Positions 8,987 to 18,125 of a DNA stretch of 64,000 bases are shown in pieces. Every line of letters begins with the position of its first letter. The first letter of the stretch is position 1. This stretch comes from JAQVQN01 sp964557205 (lineage in GTDB: Bacteria; Verrucomicrobiota; Kiritimatiellia; RFP12; UBA1067), in the NCBI GenBank assembly GCA_964557205.1, contig CAZKZI010000001.1, positions 30,581 through 94,580 on the forward strand. The letters run 5' to 3'. The notes beneath the pieces are model-generated. The model was not told the origin of the DNA and made no database searches. It saw only the letters and a list, made by a program, of their open reading frames with translations. A program made the position numbers and the translations under genes.

Positions 8987-9381
8987 TGGAAATGCCGGGG
9001 GGCGGCATGTTCGGATCGGATGAGATTGGACGCGGTCCCGTGAACAAGTCTGGCGTATGTCGGCTTGAATCTTCAAAGTACAAAGGCGTTTTTGCCGAAA
9101 GCAGGAAAGTTTACGGGCGGACTCTGGTGATATGGTTTGCGCGTAAGGAGGATGCCGGTCGCAAGGCCGGCGTTGTTGTTTCAAAGCGGGTATTTCGCAG
9201 GGCGGTTGACCGTAATCGCGCCAAGCGGTTGATGCGGGAGGCTTTCCGGCAGAAGCGGCATCTGCTGACCGGTGATGTTGATCTGATCATGGTGGCGCGC
9301 AAGGGTATTGCCGGGCGACGTTGTGTAGAGGTGGCATTTGACCTTGAGGCTGTCTTCCGGCGCGCGGGGCTGATGTCGTGA
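8986..9381 (+). CDS. rnpA: Ribonuclease P protein component
   Basis: The 131-residue basic protein assists the RNase P RNA in cleaving the 5' leader of pre-tRNAs. The RNR box is clear (RNRAKRLMREAFR, about residues 75-87), preceded by GRKAGVVVSKRVF and followed by DLIMVARKG. Family members are usually 110-125 residues. The first 20 or so residues (MEMPGGGMFGSDE...) look non-family, so an internal ATG at 9007 with a G-rich site upstream is an alternative start. Position directly after rpmH is the near-universal arrangement. Confidence 0.92.
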   Translation: MEMPGGGMFGSDEIGRGPVNKSGVCRLESSKYKGVFAESRKVYGRTLVIWFARKEDAGRKAGVVVSKRVFRRAVDRNRAKRLMREAFRQKRHLLTGDVDLIMVARKGIAGRRCVEVAFDLEAVFRRAGLMS

Positions 9382-9417
9382 GCGCGGGGCAGTGGTCGAA
9401 CGGTGACGGAGGCGCAG

Positions 9418-9735
9418 ATGAAAAGGATCGTGTTAGCCGTCAGCGCACTGGTTAAGGGCGTGTTGATTTTTTTAGTCAGGGCATACCAGATGGTGCTTGC
9501 GCCGCATTTGGGGCATTGTTGCCGCTTTGAGCCATCATGTTCGGCATATTGCATTGAGGCTCTGCAAAAACACGGCGTTATCAAAGGCGGATGGCTTGCT
9601 GTGCGCAGGGTGCTGCGTTGCCGTCCGTTCGGCGCCTGCGGGCCAGACCCTGTGCCGCCGGTAAAAGACCGCGGCCAAAAAAACCGAGACTGCGCCGGAA
9701 GTGACGCAAAGTGCCGCACCGAAAAAACAGAATAA
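9418..9735 (+). CDS. yidD: Membrane protein insertion efficiency factor
   Basis: The 105-residue small protein helps YidC-dependent membrane insertion. It has an amphipathic/hydrophobic N-terminus (IVLAVSALVKGVLIFLVRAYQ). The DUF37 signature follows: CRFEPSCSAYCIEALQKHG, then GWLAVRRVLRCRPF with conserved cysteines. The C-terminal tail is polar and lysine-rich. ATG 9418 is chosen because GGAGG lies 6 bases upstream; an earlier in-frame GTG at 9403 lacks such support. It lies between rnpA and yidC as in most bacteria. Confidence 0.93.
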   Translation: MKRIVLAVSALVKGVLIFLVRAYQMVLAPHLGHCCRFEPSCSAYCIEALQKHGVIKGGWLAVRRVLRCRPFGACGPDPVPPVKDRGQKNRDCAGSDAKCRTEKTE

Positions 9736-9754
9736 TAATTTTGGGATTAGCAGC

Positions 9755-11572
9755 ATGAATAAACAAGAGAGAATTTTTGCCGCCGTTTTGGGATTGGCCC
9801 TGGTGGCTTGGATGTTTTACAGCAACAAGACTGCGGCACAACGGGCAAAAGAGCGCGCGTTGGCTTCGCCGCCCGCCGCAACCGTGCAGCCCGCCGCAAC
9901 CGTGCGGCCTGCCGCAACGCAGCAGGTTGAACTGAATGCCGCTGCGTCCGAGCCGCAGCAGCAGGCGTTCGAAAATATCCTTCCGCCCGCTCCTGCCGTT
10001 GCTGAACAGGTCATGGAACTCACCAGCGGCGCAATGAAGCTGGCGGTTTCTTCGCACGGGGCAGTGCTTAAAGGTGCCACGCTCAGCGGCTACAACTCGC
10101 ACCCGGGGCATGCCGGGCCTGATAATCCTTCGGTGACGCTTGATTTCAGCGAGTCGCCGGGGTTGCAATTAGCGGGGGTTGTCGGCTTGGCTCCCAATGC
10201 CGCCTACGAGGTCGAAAGCGTGGCGGACGGTAAAACCGTGACGTTGAAAAGCGTTACTGGTGACGGGCTGGTCATTACCCGCACTATTGAACTTCAGGAA
10301 GATTATTGCGTCAAGGTCACTGACACCCTGCGCAACGCTGGTGACAAGGTGCTGACGCTGGTAACCAACAGTGTGTCGGTCGGGGTGATGTCGCGTGGAG
10401 GATCGAAGAACGACATACTCTCGGTTGACTCGCTGCCGGCCTTTGAAAAGGCTAAGACCCGCTATTGGGACAAGGACAAGGCGACCAAACAGTATTTGTC
10501 CGGCGCGGGCGGCGGTTTCGGCTGCGGTGGCAAGGCGTCTGCCCAGGGTATGCCGGAAAACATCACCTTGCCGGTAGCCGAACCGCAAAACTGGGTCGCG
10601 ATTAAATCGCGATTTTTTGTAACGATTTTTTCTTCATCGGAGACCAACAGCGGTTTCGCGATACGGGTGTCGCGTGACACTTCCAAACCGTCATACACTT
10701 TAAGGAACGTTTCAGCCCGTGTGTTTTATCCTGGGCGGGTTTTGGGTCAGGGCGAAGCATTCAGCCGCGAATACTCGCTGTATGTAGGTCCGAAGAAACT
10801 GTCGCTTTTGCAGGCTATGGGCAACGGGATGGATGCCGTGATGCAGTTCGGCATGTTCACATGGTTCTGCAAGCTGCTGGTGCCGACCCTTAACTTTTTT
10901 TACCGGGTGATACCGAGCTACGGCGTGGCGATAATTCTGCTGACTTTCCTGGTGCGCATCATATTCTGGCCCTTGACGCACCACAGCACCAAGAGCATGA
11001 AGAAGATGCAGGAGATACAGCCCAAGCTGAAAGAGTTGCAGGCCAAGCTCAAGGGCAACCCGCAGAAACTGCAGCAGGAGACGTGGGCGATATACCGTGA
11101 GAACAAGGTCAATCCGATGTCGAGCTGTCTGCCGATGCTGATCCAGATCCCGGTGTTCATTGCCTTGTTCACGGTGCTGCGCAGCGCGGTGGAGCTACGC
11201 TACGCGCCTTTCTTGTGGATATCCGACTTGAGCGAACCGGAAAACCTTTTCGCGGGGGTGTTGCCGATACCGCTGAACATTTTGCCGATCCTGATGTCTG
11301 GCACCATGGCGTTGCAGAGTTACCTGACGCCTTCGGCCGGTGACCCGCAGCAGCAGAAGATGATGATGGTGATGATGCCGCTGATGATGCTGTTCATGTT
11401 TTACAGTTTTCCGGCGGCTTTGTCACTGTACTGGACTGTCAGCCAGATCGTTTCCATAGTGCAGATGTGGATGATGCGGCGTAAGAGCGCGCAAAAGGCC
11501 GATGCGTCTGGCATAACGGTTGAAGCGCCGATGACACGGCAACAACGGCGGCATGGCGCTCAACAAGAATGA
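9755..11572 (+). CDS. yidC: Membrane protein insertase YidC/Oxa1
   Basis: The 605-residue inner-membrane insertase has the Gram-negative layout: one N-terminal helix (IFAAVLGLALVAWMFYS), a long Pro/Ala-rich linker, a periplasmic P1 beta domain, and a C-terminal five-helix Oxa1 core from about residue 370. The conserved core arginine is in the helix FLVRIIFWPLT. The coiled cytoplasmic hairpin KKMQEIQPKLKELQAKLKG and the NPMSSCLPMLIQIPVFIALF segment are typical. ATG 9755 begins the first helix; longer in-frame starts overlap yidD. The long native P1 domain indicates a diderm cell envelope. Confidence 0.95.
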   Translation: MNKQERIFAAVLGLALVAWMFYSNKTAAQRAKERALASPPAATVQPAATVRPAATQQVELNAAASEPQQQAFENILPPAPAVAEQVMELTSGAMKLAVSSHGAVLKGATLSGYNSHPGHAGPDNPSVTLDFSESPGLQLAGVVGLAPNAAYEVESVADGKTVTLKSVTGDGLVITRTIELQEDYCVKVTDTLRNAGDKVLTLVTNSVSVGVMSRGGSKNDILSVDSLPAFEKAKTRYWDKDKATKQYLSGAGGGFGCGGKASAQGMPENITLPVAEPQNWVAIKSRFFVTIFSSSETNSGFAIRVSRDTSKPSYTLRNVSARVFYPGRVLGQGEAFSREYSLYVGPKKLSLLQAMGNGMDAVMQFGMFTWFCKLLVPTLNFFYRVIPSYGVAIILLTFLVRIIFWPLTHHSTKSMKKMQEIQPKLKELQAKLKGNPQKLQQETWAIYRENKVNPMSSCLPMLIQIPVFIALFTVLRSAVELRYAPFLWISDLSEPENLFAGVLPIPLNILPILMSGTMALQSYLTPSAGDPQQQKMMMVMMPLMMLFMFYSFPAALSLYWTVSQIVSIVQMWMMRRKSAQKADASGITVEAPMTRQQRRHGAQQE

Positions 11573-11631
11573 CGAAAGAACCATTTGGGAGATGCCGATA
11601 GCAATGCCGCTACGCTACCAACGCGAAACGC

Positions 11632-11661
11632 GCGGTTCTGGTCAATGCATTCCAGAACCGC
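11632..11661. terminator. Hairpin between convergent yidC and lactonase genes
   Basis: A perfect 10-bp inverted repeat (GCGGTTCTGG ... CCAGAACCGC) with a 10-base loop lies between the convergent stops of yidC and the lactonase gene. No clear T-run follows on either strand, so it may be a bidirectional or mRNA-stabilising terminator rather than a classical one. Confidence 0.6.
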
Positions 11662-11670
11662 ACGCAATCG

Positions 11671-12741
11671 TTAAATTGCTGCGCCGAATTTGACGCAGAC
11701 GGGTCTGTACATCGCGAGCGGGTCGTGCGCGGGGGTCAGGCGCCCCGTGACCGGGTCGTAGGCGTATGACATCAGCTCGTTTGAATTCTCATGCCCCAGC
11801 AGCACGAACTTGCCGCCCGGCATGAACTCGAAGTCACGCGGCGATTGGCCTGCCAGTTTCGAGATCGCCAGCAACGACATCCTGCCGGTCTCGGAGTCGA
11901 TGTCATAGGCGGCGATGCTGTCGTGGCCGCGGTTGGAGCCGAAAAGGCGGTGTCCGTCCGGCGCGAACTTGAGTGCCGAGGCTTTGCTGTAATCTTTGAA
12001 GTCGGGCGGCAGCATGCTGACGGTCTGGATGTGAACGAAAGCGTCGCCGGTATAAATGAAAGACGAGATGGTGTTGTTAAGCTCGTGCAGGAGATAGGCT
12101 GTCTTACGGTTGGAATGAAAAACTATGTGGCGCGGGCCTGCGCCGCCGGCGCTGGTGATCGTCAGTTCCGCTTTTTCCTTCAAGCCGGAGGCACGTCCCG
12201 GAAAGTCATAAACCTTGACCCGGTCGATACCGAGGTCAACTACGCACAGGTGTCGGCTGTCCGGCGACACTTCGGCGCAATGCGTGTGCGCCTTCTGCTG
12301 TCTTTTGGGGTCGGGCCCGCTGCCGGTGTGCTGGACGGTGACAGGCGGCGTGTCGGCAATGCTGCCATCGGGATTAATTTCAAAGACGCCTGCCACAGCG
12401 TTTGTGTATTCGGCGAAAACCAGCGCCCGCTCTGCAGGATCGAGAGCCACATAGCAGGGCGGCGTGACTCCGACGGGCTTGTGGTTGATCGGTAGCAGTT
12501 TATCGTCTTTGATGGCGTACGCGGCTACGGCTCCGTTCGTGGCGCTGGGGCCGTACTCGGCCAGACTTTGGGCAGCATAAAGAAAGGTGTTGCTCCGGTT
12601 GAGCGTCAGGTAGATGGCGTTTTGGATGCCGCTGACAACGCCGACGGGCTGGAACGTGCCTTTTTCGGCATCAGTCTCGACAATGTGGATACCCTCTTTT
12701 TTCTCGTCAGTATAACATCCCACATAGGTGATGTATTTCAT
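11671..12741 (-). CDS. Lactonase family beta-propeller protein
   Basis: The 356-residue protein matches the 7-bladed beta-propeller lactonase family (6-phosphogluconolactonase YkgB/Pgl type). It opens with YITYVGCYTDEKKEGIHIV and shows repeated blade strands, GPDPKRQQKAHTHCAEVSPDSRHLCVVDLGIDRV, GGAGPRHIVFHSNRKTAYLLHEL, and SPRDFEFMPGGKFVLLGHENSN. No signal peptide is seen, so it is probably cytoplasmic. It may hydrolyse 6-phosphogluconolactone or another sugar lactone; many members are uncharacterised. It follows secY on the same strand after a 109-base gap and occupies the place where many genomes continue with infA/rpsM. Confidence 0.82.
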   Translation of the reverse strand: MKYITYVGCYTDEKKEGIHIVETDAEKGTFQPVGVVSGIQNAIYLTLNRSNTFLYAAQSLAEYGPSATNGAVAAYAIKDDKLLPINHKPVGVTPPCYVALDPAERALVFAEYTNAVAGVFEINPDGSIADTPPVTVQHTGSGPDPKRQQKAHTHCAEVSPDSRHLCVVDLGIDRVKVYDFPGRASGLKEKAELTITSAGGAGPRHIVFHSNRKTAYLLHELNNTISSFIYTGDAFVHIQTVSMLPPDFKDYSKASALKFAPDGHRLFGSNRGHDSIAAYDIDSETGRMSLLAISKLAGQSPRDFEFMPGGKFVLLGHENSNELMSYAYDPVTGRLTPAHDPLAMYRPVCVKFGAAI

Positions 12742-12850
12742 AGCGGACTTTCTTTAGAGGGAAGTTTAATTGCCGTCAGCAGAAAAATATAATTGTCGCT
12801 GACCAGTTTGGTATGCTGGCCTTTAAAATTTTCTGGCAGTCGTCTGACGC

Positions 12851-14245
12851 TTAACGCCGTCCGCGAAGGCGGCCGTGTTTCAGGAAACCGTCGTAGTTGC
12901 GCATCAGCAGGTGCGACTCCATCTGGCGCAAGGTGTCCAACGCCACACCAACAATAATCAGCAAGCTGGTGCCACCGAAGAATGACGCCATCTCCCAAGG
13001 CAACTGCATCATGCCTCGCAGCAATTGCGGCACAAGCGCGATGATCAAAAGCCCCGTGCCGCCGATAAGCGTCACACGCGTCATCAAGGCGTCCAGATAT
13101 TCCGCCGTAGTCCTTCCCGGACGGATGCCCGGCACATACGAACCTTCGCGCTTCAGGTTTTCCGATATCTGCATAGCGTTGAACTGTGTCGCCACCCAGA
13201 AGAAGGCGAAGAACATGATCAGGAGGGCATAGACCGTCAGATGGATCGGACTCGTCATATCCACCAGTTGCGTTCCCAGCCACTTCAACCAAGCCAGCCA
13301 AGTGTACTCGGGAGGGATACGGCTAAGAATAATCGACGGGAACTGTATCAGCGGCCCCGCGAAGATGATCGGCATAACACCGGTGTAATTCACGCGCAAC
13401 GGCATATAGGTCTGCTGCATGCCGTATGACCTGCCACCACCCCCCGCCGCCGCGGTTCGACGCGTGGAATGAATCGGCACCTTGCGCATACCCTGGGTAA
13501 GCATGACCGTACCCATCGTGATGGCAAAGCCGAAAAGCAAAAGAAGCAAAAGCTCAATCGGACTGTGGGTGGCATTGATGCCGCCCAAGCCGAAATACCG
13601 CGTCCAAGCCTCCACGATCGCAACCGGCAAGCGCGATGTGATGTTGATCATAATGATCAGCGAAGTGCCGTTGCCGATGCCGCGCTGCGTAATCTGGTCG
13701 GCCAGCCACATCACAAACAGCGAGGCCGTGGTCATACAGATCACAGTCACTATATTGAATCCCAATCCCGGTCGCGTGACGATCTGCACATTACCCAACC
13801 CGAAAGAGGCCGGGTTCTGCAAGGCCGTCGCAAGGGCGAACGACTGGAATACACAAATGCCGATAGTGAGATAGCGTGTATAATGGGCCAGTTTCATGCG
13901 CCCCGACTCCCCTTCCCGAGACAAACGCTCAAGTTGGGGAATCACCGCCGTCAGCAACTGGATAATAATCGAGGCGCTGATGTACGGCCAGATACTCAGA
14001 AAGCCCACAGCGCATTGGTTGAGCGCACCACCGCTGAACACGTTGAACCAATCCATAAGCCCGCCGCCAGCGACCGACTGTTTGCGAATCTCGTCCAAAG
14101 CGTGCTGCAGGGTCTGCCAATCCACGCCCGGCGTAGGGATCATGGAGATCAGTCGGCTGACAAAAACCAGACCGGCCGTCAATAGTATCCTTTTTCGTAA
14201 TTCAGGTATCTTGAACGTGTTCGCGAAAGTGGCAAGCATTGGCAT
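12851..14245 (-). CDS. secY: Protein translocase subunit SecY
   Basis: The 464-residue protein forms the Sec channel, with about ten transmembrane helices. Typical sequences are NTFKIPELRKRILLTAGLVFVSRL at the start, IPTPGVD, the plug-region helix WPYISASIIIQLLTAVIPQLERL, the cytoplasmic RKVPIH loop, and the C-terminal GTSLLIIVGVALDTLRQMESHLLMRNYDGF. It lies 11 bases after rplO at the end of the spc-type cluster, the usual place. The adk, map, infA and rpmJ genes that often follow are not here. Confidence 0.97.
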   Translation of the reverse strand: MPMLATFANTFKIPELRKRILLTAGLVFVSRLISMIPTPGVDWQTLQHALDEIRKQSVAGGGLMDWFNVFSGGALNQCAVGFLSIWPYISASIIIQLLTAVIPQLERLSREGESGRMKLAHYTRYLTIGICVFQSFALATALQNPASFGLGNVQIVTRPGLGFNIVTVICMTTASLFVMWLADQITQRGIGNGTSLIIMINITSRLPVAIVEAWTRYFGLGGINATHSPIELLLLLLFGFAITMGTVMLTQGMRKVPIHSTRRTAAAGGGGRSYGMQQTYMPLRVNYTGVMPIIFAGPLIQFPSIILSRIPPEYTWLAWLKWLGTQLVDMTSPIHLTVYALLIMFFAFFWVATQFNAMQISENLKREGSYVPGIRPGRTTAEYLDALMTRVTLIGGTGLLIIALVPQLLRGMMQLPWEMASFFGGTSLLIIVGVALDTLRQMESHLLMRNYDGFLKHGRLRGRR

Positions 14246-14256
14246 GATTCAGTTCC

Positions 14257-14697
14257 TCAAACAATTTCAACACTGCCGCCCGCAGCTTCGATCTTGGCTT
14301 TGGCCGAAGCGCTGGCACCGTTGACCTTGACCGACAATTTTTTCGTCAATTCGCCGTCGCCGAGAACTTTCACGCCGTCGTACTTGCTCGAGAACAGGCC
14401 GTTAGCGCGCAAGAGGTCAAGAGTCACCTCTGTCCCGTCCGCAAAACGCTCAAGCTCTTTAACGTTGAGCGCGAAATACTCGACGCGGTTATAATTCGTG
14501 AAGCCGCGTTTAGGCAAGCGCCGGATCAGAGGCATCTGACCGCCCTCGAAACCGAGTTTGACCTTGTGTCCCTTGCGGGCCTGTTGCCCCTTATGGCCGC
14601 GCGTAGAGGTTTTACCCGTGCCGGAAGCCCGGCCGCGCCCCACGCGTTTAGGTGCTTTGCGCGCGCCCGGCGTATTTTTCAATGATGACAGATCCAT
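14257..14697 (-). CDS. rplO: 50S ribosomal protein L15
   Basis: The 146-residue basic protein has the L15 pattern: glycine/arginine-rich N-terminus (KRVGRGRASGTGKTSTRGHKGQ), then GFEGGQMPLIRRLPKRGF, and a C-terminal domain ending VEIV. It binds 23S rRNA. It follows rpsE directly with a 17-base gap, so the L30 gene (rpmD) normally between them is missing. Confidence 0.97.
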   Translation of the reverse strand: MDLSSLKNTPGARKAPKRVGRGRASGTGKTSTRGHKGQQARKGHKVKLGFEGGQMPLIRRLPKRGFTNYNRVEYFALNVKELERFADGTEVTLDLLRANGLFSSKYDGVKVLGDGELTKKLSVKVNGASASAKAKIEAAGGSVEIV

Positions 14698-14714
14698 GAT
14701 TAACTCCTAGATTC

Positions 14715-15212
14715 TTAAGCGCGGGCGGCCGCGATCTCCTCAGCCGAACGCAGATTGTTCAGCGCGTCAACAGTAGCCTTGACCACGTTCAGGCGGTTTT
14801 TGCTGCCCAGCGATTTGCCGATAGCGTCGCGGACCCCGGCGGCTTCAAGCACCGGACGCATCCCGCCCCCGACGATCAGCCCCGTGCCGTCAGGCGCCGG
14901 CTTCAATAGCACACGCCCGCCGTCACAAACCCCGGTCACCGCATGCGGTATGGTCTTGCCTGCCAGCTTGATGCGCATCATCTCCTTCTTGGCAGACTCG
15001 CCACCCTTGCGGATAGCGTCGCTGACCTCATTGGCCTTGCCGAAACCGAAACCGACCCGTCCATTGCGGTCACCTACAACCACCACCGCGCTGAAACTGA
15101 AACGGCGGCCGCCTTTAACGACTTTGGCACACCTGTTCACGAACACAACGCGTTCGTCCAACTCTTTCTGACCATGCCCCTCACTGCGGGGAAATTTAGC
15201 TTCTGCGCTCAC
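14715..15212 (-). CDS. rpsE: 30S ribosomal protein S5
   Basis: The 165-residue S5 has the double-stranded RNA-binding fold at the N-terminus (ERVVFVNRCAKVVKGGRRFSF, VVVGDRNGRVGFGFGKANEV) and the C-terminal domain with GVCDGGRVLLKPAPDGTGLIVGGGMRPVLE. The start is a GTG whose bases overlap the rplR stop (GTGA), implying coupled translation. Confidence 0.97.
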   Translation of the reverse strand: MSAEAKFPRSEGHGQKELDERVVFVNRCAKVVKGGRRFSFSAVVVVGDRNGRVGFGFGKANEVSDAIRKGGESAKKEMMRIKLAGKTIPHAVTGVCDGGRVLLKPAPDGTGLIVGGGMRPVLEAAGVRDAIGKSLGSKNRLNVVKATVDALNNLRSAEEIAAARA

Positions 15213-15589
15213 TTTGCCTCCTCTGCCACCTCAGCGGCACGCTCGGATATTTTCAGCCCCGCCGCGGTCGCGGCGTCCACGATCTGCTTGACACGCCCGT
15301 GGAACTTGAACCCGCCGCGGTCCACGACCACCAGCGATATTCCTTTCCCCTTGGCCAAGTTAGCGGCCTGTTCCCCGACAAGTCTTGCGGTTTCCAGATT
15401 GCATGGCTTCGACTCTTTCAGCGTGGAAGTCGAAGCTAACGTGCACATGGCACTGTCATCGATAAACTGCACATAAATGTGCTTATTCGAGATATAAATT
15501 GCCATGCGCGGACGTTCAGCCGTCCCTTTGATGCGCTGACGCAGTCGCATATGACGGCGGGCACGTTGTGTTTTACGGTTAAAACTCAT
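15209..15589 (-). CDS. rplR: 50S ribosomal protein L18
   Basis: The 126-residue protein binds 5S rRNA. It shows the L18 start (KTQRARRHMRLRQRIKGTAERPRMAIYISNKHIYVQFIDD) and the closing LVVVDRGGFKFHGRVKQIVDAATAAGL. It overlaps rpsE by 4 bases and follows rplF after 23 bases, as in the usual spc order. Confidence 0.97.
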   Translation of the reverse strand: MSFNRKTQRARRHMRLRQRIKGTAERPRMAIYISNKHIYVQFIDDSAMCTLASTSTLKESKPCNLETARLVGEQAANLAKGKGISLVVVDRGGFKFHGRVKQIVDAATAAGLKISERAAEVAEEAK

Positions 15590-15612
15590 TTATCATCAGC
15601 TCCGTTCAGGCG

Positions 15613-16152
15613 TTAAGCGACAGTCTTGCCCTGCTTGCGGCGTATCTGTTCGCCAGCGTACTTGATCCCCTTGCCCTTGTATGGCTCGGCCGGGTAATAA
15701 TTGCGGATGCGGGCGGCCGCTTCACCGACCAGCTCCTTGCTGATTCCCTCAACCGTCACGTTCAGGCCGGAAGCATCAACAGTGACTTTGACACCATCGG
15801 GTATCAGATACTCTTTAGGCGAAGCGAACCCCAGTGACAGACTCAGCTTCTGACCTTGCAGCACGGCCTTGAAACCGGTGCCGTCAATGTTCAGCGCTTT
15901 CTTGTAGCCATTGGTCACGCCCTCGATCATATTCTTGACCAAAGTGCGGCTCAACCCGTGGCAGCTCTTTTGCATGCGCGAGTCATCCGCACGAGTGACC
16001 AGCACTTGACCGTCTTCTACCTTGACGGTTATCCCTTTCTGGAAGGTCCGGCTCATCTCGCCAAGCTTGCCATTGACAGTCACAGCGTTATCCTGTGCCG
16101 TGACCGTGACTCCGGCAGGGATCGCGACCGGTTGTTTACCAATTCTCGACAT
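15613..16152 (-). CDS. rplF: 50S ribosomal protein L6
   Basis: The 179-residue protein starts MSRIGKQPVAIPAGVTV and has the two repeated L6 domains, with HGLSRTLVKNMIEGVTNGYKKAL between them and the RNA-binding end RIRNYYPAEPYKGKGIKYAGE. Length and order (rpsH-rplF-rplR) are canonical. Confidence 0.97.
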   Translation of the reverse strand: MSRIGKQPVAIPAGVTVTAQDNAVTVNGKLGEMSRTFQKGITVKVEDGQVLVTRADDSRMQKSCHGLSRTLVKNMIEGVTNGYKKALNIDGTGFKAVLQGQKLSLSLGFASPKEYLIPDGVKVTVDASGLNVTVEGISKELVGEAAARIRNYYPAEPYKGKGIKYAGEQIRRKQGKTVA

Positions 16153-16165
16153 TGTTGCAGCCCTC

Positions 16166-16558
16166 TTACCAGATTGTGCAGATCAACTCACCGCCAAGCT
16201 TAAGCTTGCGGGCTTCGTTACCGCTCAAGATACCGCTAGACGTGCTCACAATCGCGACACCCAGGCCGCCCAGCACTTTAGGTATATCTTGAGCCTTACA
16301 GAATTTACGTAGCCCGGGCCTGCTTTCGCGGCGTAAACCGCGTATGGCTGGCTCGGCATCTTCGTTATACTTCAAATCGATGCTCAGAATACTCGGCACC
16401 GTCTTGGTCATTGTGAAGTCCGTGATATAGCCCTCTTCCTTCAAGACACGGGCAATCTCGCCTTTTATGCGTGAACCCGGAAGCTCGATAGCAGGATGCT
16501 CGGCCTTCAGTCCGTTGCGTATGCGCAACAGCATGTCAGAAATAGGATCCGACGTCAT
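16166..16558 (-). CDS. rpsH: 30S ribosomal protein S8
   Basis: The 130-residue S8 begins MTSDPISDMLLRIRNGLKAEH and ends with the typical GLGVAIVSTSSGILSGNEARKLKLGGELICTIW-type region. It binds the central 16S domain. In many bacteria S8 represses the spc operon, but no S8 target site was identified here. Confidence 0.97.
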   Translation of the reverse strand: MTSDPISDMLLRIRNGLKAEHPAIELPGSRIKGEIARVLKEEGYITDFTMTKTVPSILSIDLKYNEDAEPAIRGLRRESRPGLRKFCKAQDIPKVLGGLGVAIVSTSSGILSGNEARKLKLGGELICTIW

Positions 16559-16568
16559 TATAATCTCC

Positions 16569-16754
16569 TCACCAGCTTGCCTTAGTCACACCCGGGATCA
16601 TTCCCGAAACCGCCAGCTCGCGGAAGCAGATACGACAGAGCTGGAACTTACGAAGATAAGCACGCGGGCGTCCGCAACGGGAACACCTGTAGTACTTGCG
16701 CGAAGAAAACTTCGGCGGACGTTTGGCTTTTTCTATCAGACAGGTCTTAGCCAT
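16569..16754 (-). CDS. rpsN: 30S ribosomal protein S14, zinc type
   Basis: The 61-residue protein is the short, zinc-binding (C+) form of S14. Two CxxC pairs are visible (CSRCGRP and CRICFRE), with the family end SGMIPGVTKASW. It lies 10 bases before rpsH and 15 bases after rplE in the canonical spc order. Confidence 0.97.
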   Translation of the reverse strand: MAKTCLIEKAKRPPKFSSRKYYRCSRCGRPRAYLRKFQLCRICFRELAVSGMIPGVTKASW

Positions 16755-16769
16755 ATTGAAAAACTCTCC

Positions 16770-17309
16770 TTATTTGCCGGCGAACGGCATTCCCAGTATA
16801 GCGAGCAGTTCGCGCGCACTCTTGTCGTCTTGAGCTGTCGTCACAAAAGTGATGTCCATACCGACATCATTGCCGTGCATGCCGGAGTCCTCCAGCTCGG
16901 GAAAAATGGTGTGCTCTTTCACACCCAGCGTGTAGTTGCCGCGCCCGTCAAAACCGCGTACCGACACTCCGCGGAAGTCGCGGATACGCGGCAAGGCACT
17001 GTTTACCAGACGATCGAAGAACTCGAACATCCGTGTCCCGCGCAAAGTGACTTTCGCGGCGATAATCATGCCTTCGCGAAGCTTGAAATTAGAAATGCTC
17101 TTGCGAGCCTTGCACAACATCGGCTTCTGGCCGGACAACTTGGCAAAGTCATCCAAAATCGCCTTCTGCACATCCTTCTCGACAATGCCGAAAGCCATGT
17201 TGATCACCACCTTTTCCAGTCGCGGCACCAACATCTTGTTTTTGACACCGAGCTTCTCCTGAAGCTGCGGCGCCAGTTCCTTAACATATTTATCTCTGAG
17301 TCTGGCCAT
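16770..17309 (-). CDS. rplE: 50S ribosomal protein L5
   Basis: The 179-residue 5S-rRNA-binding protein shows MARLRDKYVKELAPQLQEK at the start, PRLEKVVINMAFG, the KARKSISNFKLREGMIIAAKVTLRG stretch, and GNYTLGVKEHTIFPEL near the end. The gap to rplX is 11 bases. Confidence 0.97.
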   Translation of the reverse strand: MARLRDKYVKELAPQLQEKLGVKNKMLVPRLEKVVINMAFGIVEKDVQKAILDDFAKLSGQKPMLCKARKSISNFKLREGMIIAAKVTLRGTRMFEFFDRLVNSALPRIRDFRGVSVRGFDGRGNYTLGVKEHTIFPELEDSGMHGNDVGMDITFVTTAQDDKSARELLAILGMPFAGK

Positions 17310-17320
17310 TTCCGTCTCCC

Positions 17321-17638
17321 TTAGTCAAGGATCTTGCCCGAAGCCTTGGATTTACGCACCATCCTGTCGCCGTCTTTAACCCTGCTGATACGCACACCCT
17401 TTTTCGCATCAGGGTCGTACGGCATCAGATTCGAAAGGTTGATCGGTGCTTCCCGCTCCACGAACCCGCCGTTAGGCGCGGTCTCGGAGCGGCGGATAGA
17501 CTTCTTAACCATATTCAGACCCTGCACAACCGCCACCCCTTTATTCGGGATAACGCGAAGCACCTTGCCGGTCTGTCCGGCGGCATCGCCGGTCATGACG
17601 ATGACAGTGTCATCTTTTTTTATTCTCGCAATACTCAT
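17321..17638 (-). CDS. rplX: 50S ribosomal protein L24
   Basis: The 105-residue L24 has a KOW motif: IKKDDTVIVMTGDAAGQTGKVLRVIPNKGVAVVQGLNMVKKS. The open frame extends 28 residues upstream, but ATG 17638 matches the family N-terminus and has GGAAAGAG just before it, so it is chosen. The resulting 120-base gap to rplN is the longest in the S10/spc part and might hold a regulatory element, though none was recognised. Confidence 0.95.
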   Translation of the reverse strand: MSIARIKKDDTVIVMTGDAAGQTGKVLRVIPNKGVAVVQGLNMVKKSIRRSETAPNGGFVEREAPINLSNLMPYDPDAKKGVRISRVKDGDRMVRKSKASGKILD

Positions 17639-17758
17639 GCTCTTTCCTAACCCGTAACCGTTTTGAAACCCCGCGACCGGTCCGACCGGTCTCGCAGCCT
17701 CATCAGCGTCACGGACGCTCACTGGTGATGAAAACCTTGTTTGGTCTTGTAAGCCGCA

Positions 17759-18124
17759 TCACACGACTTCCGGCGCCAGTGAAATAATCTTCATGTAGTT
17801 CTTGTCGCGCAACTCTCGGGCCACAGGACCGAAAATGCGCGATCCTACCGGATTCATCTTGTTGTCGACTATCACACAGGCATTTTGGTCGAAGCGCACA
17901 ACCGAGCCGTCACTACGGGTGATCTGCTGGCCGGTACGCACAATCACAGCCGTGCAGACCTGCCCCTTCTTGATGGCGCCGGCAGGAGCCGCCTCCTTAA
18001 TGGCCACACGGATAATATCGCCAAGATGCGCATACCGCTTGCGCTGCCCTAGTATGCGGAAACACATGGCTCTTTTAGCGCCGGTGTTGTCCGCCACCAC
18101 CATTTCAGTCTGTTCCTGAATCAT
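17759..18124 (-). CDS. rplN: 50S ribosomal protein L14
   Basis: The 121-residue protein starts MIQEQTEMVVADNTGAKRAMCFRIL and ends with the conserved SRIFGPVARELRDKNYMKIISLAPEVV. It contacts helix 95 of 23S rRNA and the 30S subunit. It is directly adjacent to rpsQ (1-base gap). Confidence 0.97.
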   Translation of the reverse strand: MIQEQTEMVVADNTGAKRAMCFRILGQRKRYAHLGDIIRVAIKEAAPAGAIKKGQVCTAVIVRTGQQITRSDGSVVRFDQNACVIVDNKMNPVGSRIFGPVARELRDKNYMKIISLAPEVV

Positions 18125-18125
18125 T